A stretch of 64,000 nt of DNA, from assembly GCA_014238415.1 (NCBI GenBank), contig JABABA010000002.1:62001-126000 (forward strand). The letters run 5' to 3'. Positions 42,522 through 53,236 of the stretch are shown piece after piece. The translations under genes were made by a program, and so were the position numbers. This DNA comes from Planctomycetota bacterium (GTDB lineage: Bacteria; Planctomycetota; UBA1135; GCA-002686595). The notes under the pieces are model-generated. The model saw only the letters and a list, made by a program, of their open reading frames with translations. It was not told the origin of the DNA and did no database searches. Positions within the stretch are counted from its first letter, which is position 1. Each line of letters begins with the position of its first letter.

Positions 42522-45500
42522 ATGCCGCGCCGCGACGATCTAGAGTCGATCCTCATCATAGGCAGCGGGCCGATTGTTATCGGTCAAGCATGCGAATTTG
42601 ATTACTCAGGCACGCAAGCCTGCAAAGCCCTGCGTGAGGAGGGGTACAAAGTCATCCTGGTCAACTCCAACCCGGCCACGATCATGACCGACCCGGAAAC
42701 GGCCGACGTGATCTATATCGAGCCGATCACGCCGGAGGTCGTGGAGCGCATCCTGGAAAAAGAAAAACCCGATGCGATCCTGCCGACCCTCGGTGGACAA
42801 ACAGGTCTCAACACCGCCCTGGCCTTACACGACCAGGGCGTTTTTGAACGCCTTGGAATCGAGATGATCGGCGCCAATGCCAATGTGATCCGCAAAGCGG
42901 AAGACCGCGACCTCTTCCGCGCCGCAATGTCCAGCGCAGGCCTTGAATGCGCTCGCTCTGGTGTAGCACACAGCATGGAAGATGCCCGCCGGGTGCTGGC
43001 CCAAATCGGCCTGCCCTGTGTAATCCGGCCAGGTTTCACTATGGGCGGCTCCGGAGGCGGTATTGCCTATAACGTGGAAGAGTTCGAGGACATCGTAACT
43101 CGCGGCCTATCGCTTTCGATGAACACCGAGGTACTGGTGGAAGAGTCGCTGCTGGGCTGGAAGGAATTCGAAATGGAGGTCATGCGCGACAAGAATGACA
43201 ATGTGGTCATCGTCTGCTCCATCGAGAACATGGACCCAATGGGAGTCCACACGGGGGACTCAATCACCGTGGCCCCCAGCCAGACCTTGAGCGACCGCGA
43301 ATACCAAAACCTGCGCAATGCTTCAATTCGCATCATGCGCGAGATTGGGGTGGAGACAGGGGGCTCCAACTGCCAGTTCGCCATCGACCCAAAGACGGGA
43401 CGCGTACTTGTAATCGAAATGAACCCACGGGTCTCAAGATCCTCGGCCCTGGCCTCCAAAGCAACGGGCTTCCCAATCGCCAAGTTTGCCGCCAAGCTGG
43501 CCGTAGGCTTCACATTGGACGAGATTCAGAACGACATAACCCGCGAAACACCGGCCTGTTTCGAGCCCAGCATCGACTACTGCGTGATCAAGATCCCGCG
43601 CTTTGCCTTCGAGAAATTCCGCGGCGCGGACACCTCCTTGGGTACCCAGATGAAGAGCGTAGGGGAGACCATGGCAATCGGACGCACCTTCAAAGAAGCC
43701 CTGCAAAAGGCCCTGCGCGGTTTGGAAACCGGACAAGCTGGAGTTGGCCTTGACCCGCGTCAAAAAGACGAAGACGTGAAGAAGACGCCCAGGGAGTCTC
43801 TTGCTCCCCTGCTACGTGCAGCAAACGCAGAACGCCTGATCCACCTGCACACAGCCATGTCATGCGGCTGGACATTGGAGGAAATCCACGAAGCCACATC
43901 TATTGACATGTGGTTCCTGAAGCATATGCACGAACTGTACGAGTTCGAAACGACCCTGGGAAACCATGCTCTGACCAAGACACTCTTGCACGAAGCAAAA
44001 CGCCTAGGCTATGCAGACGCACAGATTGCCAAGGCCTACGGAACCACGGTCACCGATATCCGCGAGCAACGAAAAAAACATGGATTGCGACCGAGCTACA
44101 AATTGGTCGACACCTGTGCAGCAGAATTTGCGGCCGAAACGCCCTACTACTACTCGACATGGGAAGATGAATCGGAAGTGAGGCCCAGCAAGAAGGATCG
44201 CATCATGATTCTGGGCGGTGGCCCAAACCGCATTGGACAGGGCATCGAGTTCGATTACTGTTGCGTACATGCGGCTTTTGCCGCCCGAGAAATGGGCTGC
44301 GCATCCGTAATGATCAACTCGAACCCCGAAACCGTGTCTACGGATTATGACATTTCGGATGATCTCTTCTTCGAGCCCCTGACCCACGAAGATGTGATGC
44401 ACGTCGTCGAAGAAGTCCAACCAAGAGGCGTCATAGTCCAGTTTGGAGGCCAAACACCCCTAAACCTTGCCGCCGGCTTGGAGGAGGCCGGCGCTCCCCT
44501 GATTGGCACATCAGTGGCCTCCATAGATCGGGCGGAAGATCGTGAGCAATTCCAAGCTTTCCTGGAGAACCTGGGCCTGCGGCAACCTCCCAGTGGGATG
44601 GCAACCACCGTAGATCAGGCGTTCACCATCGCCCAGGAAATCGGCTATCCCGTACTTGTACGCCCGTCATATGTACTGGGAGGCCGTGCCATGGAAATCG
44701 TCTATGACGACGAGAGCCTCGAGATCTACATGCAGAACGCCGTAGATGCCACCCCAGACCGCCCGATCCTGGTTGACAAATTCCTCGAAGACGCGATCGA
44801 GGTTGATGTGGACGCGCTTTGTGACGGTACCGATGTGGTCATCGGGGGCATCATGGAACATATCGAAGAGGCCGGCATCCACTCGGGCGACTCAACTTGC
44901 ATTCTCCCATCGCCAACGCTGAGCCCGGAGATACTTGGAGAGATCAAAGCAGCCACAAAGTCCATGGCTCTTGAACTGGGGGTGATAGGCCTCATGAATG
45001 TCCAGTACGCAATCAAGGGCACAGCCGTCTACATCATTGAAGTCAACCCACGTGCCTCACGCACCGTCCCGTTTGTCAGCAAGGCCATTGGTGTCCCCCT
45101 GGCAAAGCTTGCTGCAAAGGTAATGATCGGGACAACCCTCAAGGACCTGGGCTTCACAAAGGAAATCGTACCGCCGTACTTTTCAGTGAAGGCCCCGGTT
45201 TTCCCGTTCAACAAATTTCCTGGAGCAGACATGCTGCTCAGTCCGGAAATGCGTTCCACCGGTGAAGTTATGGGCATTGATGCGGATCTGGGGTCCGCCC
45301 TTCTCAAAGCATATCAAGCCGCAGGCATGCGTCTGCCACACACGGGAACGGTACTGCTCACCTTCAAGCAGGCCGACAAGCGCGGAGTCGTGGCTGAAGC
45401 GCGTATGCTGGTTGCCTTGGGATATGACCTCAAAGCTACCGACGGTACCTGGCGAACTCTGCGAGCCAACGGCATCCAATGCGAACGCATCAACAAGGTG

Positions 45501-45749
45501 CACGAAGGCAGACCTCACATTGTAGATGCAATCAAGAACCACGAAATCGACCTCGTGCTCAACACGCCCTTCGGCAAACAGCAGCGCCATGACGACTCTT
45601 ACATTCGCTCCAGTGCAGTCAATGCAGGCATTCCCTGCATCACGACTCTAGCTGGGACACGCGCGGTCGTCAGCGCATTGACTGCAATGCACCACAGCGG
45701 CATCGAGGTGCGCTCCCTGCAAGAGCATCATGCGCTGCATAGCCGTTAG
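42522..45749 (+). CDS. carB: Carbamoyl-phosphate synthase large subunit
   Basis: CarB makes carbamoyl phosphate for arginine and pyrimidine synthesis from bicarbonate, ammonia and two ATP. The ATG at 42522 gives 1075 residues, with the family opening [26 protein letters not shown]; an in-frame extension back to 42414 crosses the terminator and was rejected. Both ATP-grasp halves are seen, the second starting at [24 protein letters not shown], and the C-terminal MGS-like allosteric domain (about 940-1075) is complete. The small subunit gene carA is not in the window, so the two subunits are unlinked here. Confidence 0.97.
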   Translation: MPRRDDLESILIIGSGPIVIGQACEFDYSGTQACKALREEGYKVILVNSNPATIMTDPETADVIYIEPITPEVVERILEKEKPDAILPTLGGQTGLNTALALHDQGVFERLGIEMIGANANVIRKAEDRDLFRAAMSSAGLECARSGVAHSMEDARRVLAQIGLPCVIRPGFTMGGSGGGIAYNVEEFEDIVTRGLSLSMNTEVLVEESLLGWKEFEMEVMRDKNDNVVIVCSIENMDPMGVHTGDSITVAPSQTLSDREYQNLRNASIRIMREIGVETGGSNCQFAIDPKTGRVLVIEMNPRVSRSSALASKATGFPIAKFAAKLAVGFTLDEIQNDITRETPACFEPSIDYCVIKIPRFAFEKFRGADTSLGTQMKSVGETMAIGRTFKEALQKALRGLETGQAGVGLDPRQKDEDVKKTPRESLAPLLRAANAERLIHLHTAMSCGWTLEEIHEATSIDMWFLKHMHELYEFETTLGNHALTKTLLHEAKRLGYADAQIAKAYGTTVTDIREQRKKHGLRPSYKLVDTCAAEFAAETPYYYSTWEDESEVRPSKKDRIMILGGGPNRIGQGIEFDYCCVHAAFAAREMGCASVMINSNPETVSTDYDISDDLFFEPLTHEDVMHVVEEVQPRGVIVQFGGQTPLNLAAGLEEAGAPLIGTSVASIDRAEDREQFQAFLENLGLRQPPSGMATTVDQAFTIAQEIGYPVLVRPSYVLGGRAMEIVYDDESLEIYMQNAVDATPDRPILVDKFLEDAIEVDVDALCDGTDVVIGGIMEHIEEAGIHSGDSTCILPSPTLSPEILGEIKAATKSMALELGVIGLMNVQYAIKGTAVYIIEVNPRASRTVPFVSKAIGVPLAKLAAKVMIGTTLKDLGFTKEIVPPYFSVKAPVFPFNKFPGADMLLSPEMRSTGEVMGIDADLGSALLKAYQAAGMRLPHTGTVLLTFKQADKRGVVAEARMLVALGYDLKATDGTWRTLRANGIQCERINKVHEGRPHIVDAIKNHEIDLVLNTPFGKQQRHDDSYIRSSAVNAGIPCITTLAGTRAVVSALTAMHHSGIEVRSLQEHHALHSR

Positions 45750-45755
45750 AACAGC

Positions 45756-46343
45756 CTAGCTTCCTTCCTTCTCGCGCATGGTTACCTTGCATTCGAAGGT
45801 CCAGCGGTCGTTTGGAATAGATTCGGGCTCGGTGCGCTCAGCAGCGCTCATCCTGAACTCCGTTACGCGAATGCGATTGGAGCCGTCTTCAAGCTTGAAC
45901 ATAAAGTTGCAAGCCTGCAGTCGCGAGAAGTCAGCCTTGGCATCTTTGTGACGTATCCGAAACTCACGATCCTGGGAACCCTTGAAAATGCTCTTGGTGG
46001 GTTGGGTGGTCACATTGATGCGCCCAAGTCCGATCTTTTGATGCACTGCCACATTACGGATGTATGACTGCAGGTTGTCCTCATGCTCCATGCCATCACT
46101 GGCTAGTTGTTCCTTGAAGTCCGTATAGCGCTTGGCCTGATGAACGATACGACGCAACAGGTCGTGTACGGGTGCATTGGACCCTGCCATGGGCACCCCC
46201 GCCTCATCCAAGCCCAGGCGCGTGCGAGCCTGATCGACCCGTGCAACTCCTGCGTAGGCTTCATAACCCAGATAGGCTGAGGCCAACAAGAACACCATGA
46301 TCATCGCTCGGGAGGAATTGAATCCCTGGAAAAAGTTCTTCAT
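45756..46343 (-). CDS. PilO/GspM-like bitopic inner-membrane protein
   Basis: This 195-residue protein has a short cytoplasmic end, one membrane helix (about 13-32, AMIMVFLLASAYLGYEAYAG), a coiled or helical periplasmic stretch (33-90) and a C-terminal domain of alternating strands (GRINVTTQPTKS, LQACNFMFKLE, TFECKVTMRE). This is the layout of PilO or GspM, assembly-platform proteins of type IV pili and type II secretion. Sequence identity to either is too low to call by eye; the assignment leans on its four-base overlap with the PilM/PilN-like gene. It is the last gene of a five-gene operon. Confidence 0.6.
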   Translation of the reverse strand: MKNFFQGFNSSRAMIMVFLLASAYLGYEAYAGVARVDQARTRLGLDEAGVPMAGSNAPVHDLLRRIVHQAKRYTDFKEQLASDGMEHEDNLQSYIRNVAVHQKIGLGRINVTTQPTKSIFKGSQDREFRIRHKDAKADFSRLQACNFMFKLEDGSNRIRVTEFRMSAAERTEPESIPNDRWTFECKVTMREKEGS

Positions 46344-48112
46344 TGCTGGTCATCCCCGTTTGTTTTCAAACCACCACTCTTGAGCCAGGATTCCACGTTG
46401 ACCGTGATCGGTAACGCTTCCACAAGAACGCCCTTGCCATCGTTCAAGTCCTTGGAAGAACGCTCTTCCACGGCATGCAACCAGGACTGGCGCTTGAGTT
46501 CCGAAAGAAACCCCTCATAGTCGCGACTGGCCTCAACCGTGTCCTCTGCAAAGAAAACCAGATCCATGGTCACGCGCACGGTCTCAGGCTGACTGCTGTT
46601 GCGCCCAGGCTGATAGAGCGCATCGACCCTGCGCAGGGAAGGCCGCCACTTGTCAGAGTTTGCATCAAGCACACCGAAGACGAGAGTTGCGGCTACAAAT
46701 GCGGACTGGGGCTGTGGATAGTCGGTGTGGGTACCAAGCCGCTTCTCCATCTTGAGGTTCTCTCTTTCAAGCTCCAACACGAGCTGATCGAGAGCATTGT
46801 ATTCGTCCCCTTCCCAAACTGGCTCCTCCGCCTCGAAGCGTGCCTTGAACCCCGCCAAGAATGGGGACTCCTTTGCCGTGGGTACGGGATAGAGATAGCC
46901 CCGTGTACCTGCCTTGAGATCGCCAAACACATGGCTGGCCGTGCTCTGGATGTACCAGCGCGCACCCGCAATCTCCAGGGTCGACAACTCACGATGTTGA
47001 AAGATGTTGATTACCCCCAAGAGGGTCGCGATCAACATGGTTGCAATGGCCAGAGGAAACTCAAGACGCTCCCAGGTCCCGGTGAACTTGAGTTCCTCCC
47101 GGCGCAGACTGGCGGATATGGTGGCCACATCGAGCCCCACCAAGGCACCCCCGTAGGCTGCGACAAGTGATCCAAAGCCATCAGCAGGTTGGCCGGAATC
47201 CTCATCAAAACAATCGAGAACAAAGAGCGGCACATCTTGCACACTGCCCCCCACCAGACCTGGCAGTTCGACTCCGCAAACATAAATGGCTGAGATTTCG
47301 TTGATTGTTCTGGCGGCTGAAAGGGTGCGACCAAGCTCACGCACAATGCGTTTGACCGCCTGCTCTTGGGAGCGATTGACATCGTAGCCCTGTGAAGCTT
47401 CTGCCTCCCTGACTTCAAACCCCTCCTCATCAGCTTGCTCCCCACTGCCGTCATCCTTGGGAGCCTCACTAGCCGGCTGCCCAGTATGAGCACCAATGTG
47501 AATCACTCGCATGTCGCGCAGTTCGCCACTGTCGACCACGACCACTGCAGTCGCAGTGCCTCCCACGTGAACCAACAACTGGGAGTCGTCAATGTTGCAG
47601 AGACCCGCCGACATGGCTGCGTTGAACACAGCTGTAGCCTCGATTTCCGCCTCAAGTGGTTCAAACCCAGCGGACTGACACAACTCAAGAGGACCACCCA
47701 GGTCACTTTTCTGAAGCGCCACTGCCAACAGGTCCGCGCCGTTGTCCGTGGAGGTCAGAACATGACTATCCACGACTACATCGTCAATGCTCCATTGTGG
47801 TAGATCGCTCTCGACCTCAAACTTGAGGACCTGCTCGATCTTGGCCCTGTCCGAAAAAGGAACCGTCAATCGACGAAAAGCGGCCATGCCCGTATTTACC
47901 ACAAGATGGACATTGTCCTTGGGGCCTTTGACCTCTTCAAAAGCGGCTTCGAGCTGCTTGGCTCGCGCTGTCAGAAAATCCCCATCTTCATCCGTACCGC
48001 TGACGAACTCATCCGCAGCCCAACCTACGATTCGGTGCCTCTTGGAGCTCCCGTCAAGAACGACGATTTCGAACCTCTCGGGGCCGATTCGGATACCGCA
48101 ACTGCGTGCCAT
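46340..48112 (-). CDS. PilM-PilN-like (GspL-type) actin-fold/membrane fusion protein
   Basis: This 590-residue protein combines an actin-like cytoplasmic domain of the PilM/GspL type with a PilN-like membrane part. The N-terminus CGIRIGPERFEIVVLDG and the block FRRLTVPFSDRAKIEQVLKF plus LPQWSIDDVVVDSHVL are typical of PilM/GspL. An acidic insert (about 220-245) interrupts the actin fold. A membrane helix follows at about 353-375 (LAIATMLIATLLGVINIF), then a periplasmic helical and ferredoxin-like region. The architecture matches GspL, or a PilM-PilN fusion. No GspE, pilin, secretin or PilC gene is near. It sits 8 bp after the small helical protein gene. Confidence 0.78.
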   Translation of the reverse strand: MARSCGIRIGPERFEIVVLDGSSKRHRIVGWAADEFVSGTDEDGDFLTARAKQLEAAFEEVKGPKDNVHLVVNTGMAAFRRLTVPFSDRAKIEQVLKFEVESDLPQWSIDDVVVDSHVLTSTDNGADLLAVALQKSDLGGPLELCQSAGFEPLEAEIEATAVFNAAMSAGLCNIDDSQLLVHVGGTATAVVVVDSGELRDMRVIHIGAHTGQPASEAPKDDGSGEQADEEGFEVREAEASQGYDVNRSQEQAVKRIVRELGRTLSAARTINEISAIYVCGVELPGLVGGSVQDVPLFVLDCFDEDSGQPADGFGSLVAAYGGALVGLDVATISASLRREELKFTGTWERLEFPLAIATMLIATLLGVINIFQHRELSTLEIAGARWYIQSTASHVFGDLKAGTRGYLYPVPTAKESPFLAGFKARFEAEEPVWEGDEYNALDQLVLELERENLKMEKRLGTHTDYPQPQSAFVAATLVFGVLDANSDKWRPSLRRVDALYQPGRNSSQPETVRVTMDLVFFAEDTVEASRDYEGFLSELKRQSWLHAVEERSSKDLNDGKGVLVEALPITVNVESWLKSGGLKTNGDDQQ

Positions 48113-48120
48113 GGGGTTCC

Positions 48121-48510
48121 CTATCGAGGGGTGTCTTGGATCTGGAGGAGGCCTTCTGACTCGTGAACGTATTGCCTTCGCGCGGAAGGTGGCAGGACCT
48201 TATCACGAATCATGACGCCATAGCGCACACCAAGAGCAGACAACTCAGGCTCCATGGCGGCGTGATAGGTGGGTAGATAGCGAGAACGGACGTGATCCAG
48301 CTCCTCCCTATAAGACGCCAACACCACGGCGAGGGCCTCGCCGCGCTGTTTGTCCAGCTCATAATGCTGCACCATGTGATCCGCATAGGCGCCAAAGGCG
48401 TCAAGATGGGCAATTGGGGCCTTGGGGCTCCCCCCCAACGCCCCCGCCGCAATCCCCGTAAGGAAGCAAACACCTCCAAAAAGCAGGATCCAAGTCCTTG
48501 TGGAGTTCAC
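48121..48510 (-). CDS. Small membrane-anchored or exported helical protein
   Basis: This 129-residue protein starts at a GTG overlapping the anti-sigma stop (GTGA). One hydrophobic helix (about 8-25, LLFGGVCFLTGIAAGALGG) may be an uncleaved anchor. The rest is predicted helical and charged: YADHMVQHYELDKQRGEAL, VLASYREELDHVRSRYLP, then MIRDKVLPPSARRQY. This helical-hairpin pattern resembles periplasmic Spy/CpxP- and CnrX-like sensor proteins, though their family motifs are not clear. Its place right after the sigma/anti-sigma pair makes a sensor or regulator role plausible. Confidence 0.72.
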   Translation of the reverse strand: MNSTRTWILLFGGVCFLTGIAAGALGGSPKAPIAHLDAFGAYADHMVQHYELDKQRGEALAVVLASYREELDHVRSRYLPTYHAAMEPELSALGVRYGVMIRDKVLPPSARRQYVHESEGLLQIQDTPR

Positions 48511-49037
48511 TTGTCGACCCCCGAGCCAGCGGGCTGTGGAGCCTCTGATTGGGGAGCCCTAAGGGGGGGAGCCTCAGGCAATTGAAACTGCTCCTCCCTG
48601 TTCAAGCGCTCCATGACCTCAAGAGCCTCACGTAGATCAGCGCTATCTGCTCGCAGCTCCGAGCCCTCGGGATGGGCATTGAACTTAATTCCCAACGCCA
48701 GTATCAGAAGTACCGCAGCGGCCACCGCTGTCATCTGAATCACAAACTGCAGAATGCGAGCCTCGCCGCGCTGATTTTCCTGACGGGGCGCGGGAACCAG
48801 AAGCCCCTTATCGCCCGCAAAGGCGCGCCGCGAAACCCGCGTAGCAAAACCATCGGGCACGGCAATCGGCTCCGTAGGAACGAACCAACTCTTTTGAGCG
48901 GTTTGGGACTGCATCTCATTACGGCACCCAGCACAATCCAGCAAATGCTGGCGCACGGGAGCCGCCTGGGACTCGGAAAGTTCATCATCAAGGTAACCCG
49001 CAATCAGGGGTCTTACAGCTTCACATTTCATGATCAT
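48507..49037 (-). CDS. Zinc-finger anti-sigma factor
   Basis: This 176-residue bitopic protein has the zinc anti-sigma motif: Cys5, then His31, Cys35 and Cys38 in HLLDCAGC. Such domains hold an ECF sigma factor inactive at the membrane. A membrane helix is at about 94-113 (FVIQMTAVAAAVLLILALG), leaving a periplasmic tail of about 60 residues rich in Glu, Pro and Ala. The ATG at 49037 overlaps the sigma stop by four bases. It is the obvious partner of the sigma factor at 49034-49636. Confidence 0.92.
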   Translation of the reverse strand: MIMKCEAVRPLIAGYLDDELSESQAAPVRQHLLDCAGCRNEMQSQTAQKSWFVPTEPIAVPDGFATRVSRRAFAGDKGLLVPAPRQENQRGEARILQFVIQMTAVAAAVLLILALGIKFNAHPEGSELRADSADLREALEVMERLNREEQFQLPEAPPLRAPQSEAPQPAGSGVDK

Positions 49038-49636
49038 TCCACCTGCCCGTACTCGGGGTAGCGTTGAAGAATCAACTCCTTAAATTTTGCCCGCGCCCGA
49101 AAGAGACGCGACTCCACAGTTCCAATCGAAATACCTAACAGATCTGCAATATCCTGATAGGCCTGCTGCTCGAACTCTCTCAGGATCAACACCGTGCGAA
49201 AGATCTCGGGCAATTCTGCGAGCACCTTATGGGTGACCTCGGCTATCTCGCGCTCCTTCAGCTGAGCGTCAGGCCTCATCAAGCTGCGTGTAGGAGGCTC
49301 ACCGATGACCTCCGGGTCTTCTACGGTTTGCACAGGATTACGCCCTTGACGCTTGAACAAATCGAGTGTTGTGTTGACCGCAATCCGGTAGACCCAGTTA
49401 TGGAAGCTGCCTTGGCGCTGAAAGGACGAAAGTCGCGTGAACGCCTTGAGAAAGGTGTCCTGAACGATGTCCTCCACCTCCACAGGGTTGCGGGTGTAAT
49501 GCCGCACGAGGCCAAATACGCGATCCTGATAGCGCTCCACGAGCACACCGAAGGCGTCCCGATCCCCATTCAGGGTGCGGGCCACCAGTTCCTGGTCCTC
49601 GATTTCAGGCAGACTCTTCATCAGACGTAGGGCCAT
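49034..49636 (-). CDS. ECF-type RNA polymerase sigma factor (RpoE-like)
   Basis: This 200-residue sigma-70 family protein has region 2 (FGVLVERYQDRVFGLVRHY, VEDIVQDTFLKAF, FHNWVYRIAVNTTLDLFKR) and region 4 (LPEIFRTVLILREFEQQAYQDIADLLGISIGTVESRLFRARAKF), all canonical. It heads a five-gene operon with its anti-sigma factor, a small helical protein and PilM/N- and PilO-like proteins, with overlaps or gaps of at most 8 bp. The start may be the ATG at 49636 or at 49621. Confidence 0.95.
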   Translation of the reverse strand: MALRLMKSLPEIEDQELVARTLNGDRDAFGVLVERYQDRVFGLVRHYTRNPVEVEDIVQDTFLKAFTRLSSFQRQGSFHNWVYRIAVNTTLDLFKRQGRNPVQTVEDPEVIGEPPTRSLMRPDAQLKEREIAEVTHKVLAELPEIFRTVLILREFEQQAYQDIADLLGISIGTVESRLFRARAKFKELILQRYPEYGQVE

Positions 49637-49790
49637 TGCGGGGGCTTAGACGCCCGCTGGACCATTCTATTCCCCCCATCCTGGCCGTCCCAGGCCCCGC
49701 TTTTACCACAGGACCCTGAGAGCGCTCCCGCACTCCAGAGATTCCCCGCACAAAAGACGGTCTGAGGCCCCCAGGAGGGGGTGGAGGGGC

Positions 49791-51014
49791 TCAGAAGCAG
49801 TGTCCGAGCTTCTCTGCTTTGGTACGCAGATAGCGCTCGTTGTTTGGATTGGCTTTGATCACCAGGGGCACCTGGTCGACCACCTCCAACTCGTAGCCCA
49901 TCAGGCCGTGGATCTTCTTGGGATTGTTGGTCAGCAGGCACATCCTGCGAACCCCCAGAAACTGCAGGATCTGAGCACCTATGCCGTACTCGCGCAGGTC
50001 GGCTGAGAATCCCAGGGCCTCGTTGGCCTCAACGGTGTCCATGCCGCCATCCTGCAGCCTATAGGCCTTGAGCTTGTTCATCAGACCAATCCCCCGGCCT
50101 TCCTGACGCAGATAGACCATTACGCCGCGCTCTTGAGAACCAAGGATTTCCAGGGCTCTGTCCCGTTGGGCTCCACAGTCGCAGCGTTCGGAGTGAAAGA
50201 CATCGCCGGTCAGACACTCCGAGTGCATGCGTACATGCACCGGTTCAGTGATAGGAGGAAACCTGCCATCATCATTGGGCTCACCTAATCCACGGCTGAC
50301 AACAAAGTGCTCGGCCCCGTCCAATATGCTGCGGAAGAGGTGGGCCTTGAAGTCTCCAGCACTCAACGGCATAGGCAGGTTGACCTCAAGGGCATCCACC
50401 AGAATTTCTGTGCGGCGGCGATATGCAATCAGATCCGCAATCGTGCAGATCTTGAGATCGTGCTTCTTGGCAAAGACTGTCAACTCTGGCATGCGAGACA
50501 TCTTGCCATCGTCGTTCATGATCTCGCAGATCACACCCGCTGAACGAGAACCACACAAACGAGCCAGATCCACTATGCCTTCAGTCTGACCGCCACGCAC
50601 AAGCACACCCCCCTCGCGAGCACGTAGAGGAAACACATGCCCGGGGCGATGCAGGTCCTCACGCTTCACATCTGGATTGGCGGCCACAGAAATCGTATGG
50701 GCTCTATCTGCCGCACTGATTCCTGTGGTCACTCCCGTAGCAGCCTCCACTGACACAGTAAACGCCGTGCGATGGGCGTTTGTGTTGTGTGCTGCCTGAG
50801 GCTCTAGATCAAGCTCATCACAGATTTCACCAGAGAGGGGCATGCAGATCAGACCGCGCCCTTCCTTGGCCATGAAATTGATAGCCTCGGGGGTCACATG
50901 CTCTGCAAGCATGGCGAGATCACCCTCGTTCTCGCGGGCAGGGTCATCCACCAAGATGATCATGCGGCCTTGACTTAGGTCCTCAAGGACTTCGGGAATC
51001 GTTGAAATGGGCAT
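49791..51014 (-). CDS. ribBA: Bifunctional 3,4-dihydroxy-2-butanone-4-phosphate synthase / GTP cyclohydrolase II
   Basis: RibBA makes both precursors of riboflavin. The 407-residue protein has an N-terminal RibB domain (about 1-200) with [11 protein letters not shown] and the [11 protein letters not shown] block. The C-terminal RibA domain (about 205-407) contains the zinc site [18 protein letters not shown], where a His replaces the usual Gly, and [18 protein letters not shown]. Both halves look intact. It is monocistronic. No FMN riboswitch consensus was seen in the 170-bp upstream gap, which faces the divergent HEAT/cyclophilin gene. Confidence 0.96.
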   Translation of the reverse strand: MPISTIPEVLEDLSQGRMIILVDDPARENEGDLAMLAEHVTPEAINFMAKEGRGLICMPLSGEICDELDLEPQAAHNTNAHRTAFTVSVEAATGVTTGISAADRAHTISVAANPDVKREDLHRPGHVFPLRAREGGVLVRGGQTEGIVDLARLCGSRSAGVICEIMNDDGKMSRMPELTVFAKKHDLKICTIADLIAYRRRTEILVDALEVNLPMPLSAGDFKAHLFRSILDGAEHFVVSRGLGEPNDDGRFPPITEPVHVRMHSECLTGDVFHSERCDCGAQRDRALEILGSQERGVMVYLRQEGRGIGLMNKLKAYRLQDGGMDTVEANEALGFSADLREYGIGAQILQFLGVRRMCLLTNNPKKIHGLMGYELEVVDQVPLVIKANPNNERYLRTKAEKLGHCF

Positions 51015-51184
51015 TTAGGTAGCGTGCTGAGCCCTTCTGATGGGGGGGCTATGACCCTTCAGGATACCTCCGACACTGGGCTAGCGGGGACGGCTTATGG
51101 CTCCGGGGCAGAGAACAGTGGCCAGGCATTGCGGCCGGGGGCATCTGAGGGGAAGATCTCTGGCTCGCTCCTATCTCCCACCCC

Positions 51185-53236
51185 ATGCGACCAACCCGCC
51201 AGCACCCATATTTTCGTGCCCTGCACAGCAGGATCACGACCCAAGCCCTCCTGTTGAGCAGCATCGCGCTCATGGGCAGTGTCGCCGTAGGGGGCGCTTG
51301 TGCCGGTGGCCCGAGAGAACACCCTGACCGCAAGATATCCCTCAAGGACCTGCCCTCCATTGAACTTCCCTCGCCCCCAATTGAGTGGAGGCAGATGCTG
51401 GAGGCCCAGGCCCAGCGCTCGAAGCCAGAGTCTCTGGAACTCCTGCAGATGTTCTTGGACAGTCCTGCGCCGAATGTTCGAGCTCGTGCTGCGTTCACTT
51501 TGGGATTGGATCACCCCATCGCCTATCCCCGGCTATCAGAAATGGCGGCTGACGATCCATCGGCATTGGTTCGGGCAATGGCGGTCACCGCTGCAGTCCA
51601 AGCAGGACGCACAGATCGTCCCCTTGAAGCAGCTTCATTGATTCAAGCAGCCCTGCAGGACGAGCAGCCTCATGTACGCAGCTCGGCAGCCAGTGTGGCC
51701 TGGTTGCTAGACGGCCTGGAAGAGCAAGGGGCATCTCTTGAGAACGCGTTGATCAAAGCTGCATCGGATCCCGATGATGAAGTTCGCTGGCGTTCACTCT
51801 TCAGTCTTGCTCGACGCGGAACAACTTCAGCCCTGGGACTGCTGCAGGATAGAGCTCTTGACAAGAGTGCTCCAAGTATGGAACGCCTCTACGCAACTCG
51901 CGGCTTGGCGAAAATTGTAGGCACGGACCTGGACACGACAGACAGAGGCCTGGCGGCTCTGGCCCAGCTGATCCACGATCCCGACTGGCGCGTGGCGATG
52001 GAAGCAGCCCTGGGGCTCGGCAGAGGACGTAGCGAACGCGCCCAGGGGGCCCTGCTCGAAGCACTCGACCACCCCTCATTCCATGTACGCAACGCCGCGG
52101 CCCAAGGCCTGCGTCCCGGGGGCCGCGGCCCTCTGACAGAATCTCTTCAGGCTGCCGTAATGGAACTGGGGCAGGACTCCTCCCCGACCCTACGCGCAAC
52201 AGGGGTCCTGGCCCAAGCCCGGGTCTTGGGACCCAAAGCGGAGAAACAAGTGCGCGCTGCCGCAAGACACGAGGACCCCCGCATGCGGCGCGCGTCCTTG
52301 AGCGCCGCACTTGAAATCTCCCCTGACCTTGTATTTGAGCTGTCCGAGAACCTATTGGACGATCCAGAGCCACAGGTGGCTGGAGCTGCGGTTGAAATCC
52401 TGGGGCAACTATTAACCAACGAAGCGCTTCGCGAGTTGGTGCTGCCAGTGCTGCACTCGACGCTGACCAGAGGGGACAATGGCTTGCGCCTTGCAGCAGT
52501 AGGTGCCCTTGGGGAGCATGTCAAGCCTTCTGACCTTGCCCGCTTGGCCCGCTGCTTCGCCACATCGACGGGAGACATTGGACCCGAAGTCCGATTCGGC
52601 ATTGTGCACGCAGTAGCCAAACTCCCAGAAGCAGCGCCACTCTTGCGCCGGGCCACCCAGGATGAGAATTCCTATGTGGCAAAAGTAGCCCGTGAAGCAC
52701 TGCTCGCTCTGACTCCCCTGGAGACCGCTGCGACCCTCAGCGCGCCAGGACACAGGCTCCCAGAACGCCCGGATGTTGCCATGTGGAACGGGCCCGACCC
52801 CCTCGTACGATTGAAGACCACAAGAGGAGATCTGCTCCTACAACTCTTCCCCCGCGAAGCCCCGCTTCACGTGGCCTCGTTCTTGACTCTTATCGAGAGC
52901 GGCTACTACGACGGCCTGGATTTTCATCGTGTGGTGGGCGACTTCGTGGTACAGGGAGGTTGCTATCGAGGAGACGGCAACGGATCTGGCACGGGCTTCG
53001 ATCCTCAAGGCGCCCTGCCCGCTGAGTTCAATCCCCTGCCATACTTGACTGGTACCCTCGGAATGCCACGCAACGAAGATCCCGATTCTGGGGGCAGCCA
53101 GATCTTCATCACCCACCGACCAACTCCCCACCTGGATGGGCGCTACACAGTCTTTGGGCAGACCCTGAAAGGTTTCGGAGTATTGGACGCCCTCGAAGTA
53201 GGTGACCAAATCGTCACCCTGGAACGCTTGCGCTAG
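51185..53236 (+). CDS. HEAT-repeat protein fused to a cyclophilin-type peptidyl-prolyl isomerase
   Basis: This 683-residue protein begins with a basic stretch and a hydrophobic segment (about 20-40, ALLLSSIALMGSVAVGGACAG) that may be a signal anchor or weak lipobox. About 480 residues of HEAT-like repeats follow, with recurrent VRARAAFTLG, VRSSAASVAWLL, VRWRSLFSLAR and VRNAAAQGL helices. Residues 541-683 are a cyclophilin domain with active-site FHRVVGDFVVQGG (Arg, Phe, Gln), SGGSQIFIT and HLDGRYTVFG. It is probably an exported folding factor whose alpha-solenoid binds clients. It diverges from ribBA. Confidence 0.9.
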   Translation: MRPTRQHPYFRALHSRITTQALLLSSIALMGSVAVGGACAGGPREHPDRKISLKDLPSIELPSPPIEWRQMLEAQAQRSKPESLELLQMFLDSPAPNVRARAAFTLGLDHPIAYPRLSEMAADDPSALVRAMAVTAAVQAGRTDRPLEAASLIQAALQDEQPHVRSSAASVAWLLDGLEEQGASLENALIKAASDPDDEVRWRSLFSLARRGTTSALGLLQDRALDKSAPSMERLYATRGLAKIVGTDLDTTDRGLAALAQLIHDPDWRVAMEAALGLGRGRSERAQGALLEALDHPSFHVRNAAAQGLRPGGRGPLTESLQAAVMELGQDSSPTLRATGVLAQARVLGPKAEKQVRAAARHEDPRMRRASLSAALEISPDLVFELSENLLDDPEPQVAGAAVEILGQLLTNEALRELVLPVLHSTLTRGDNGLRLAAVGALGEHVKPSDLARLARCFATSTGDIGPEVRFGIVHAVAKLPEAAPLLRRATQDENSYVAKVAREALLALTPLETAATLSAPGHRLPERPDVAMWNGPDPLVRLKTTRGDLLLQLFPREAPLHVASFLTLIESGYYDGLDFHRVVGDFVVQGGCYRGDGNGSGTGFDPQGALPAEFNPLPYLTGTLGMPRNEDPDSGGSQIFITHRPTPHLDGRYTVFGQTLKGFGVLDALEVGDQIVTLERLR

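Noticed and set aside
51015..51184. FMN riboswitch upstream of ribBA
   Set aside because: The conserved blocks of the FMN aptamer could not be found on the minus strand of this gap.
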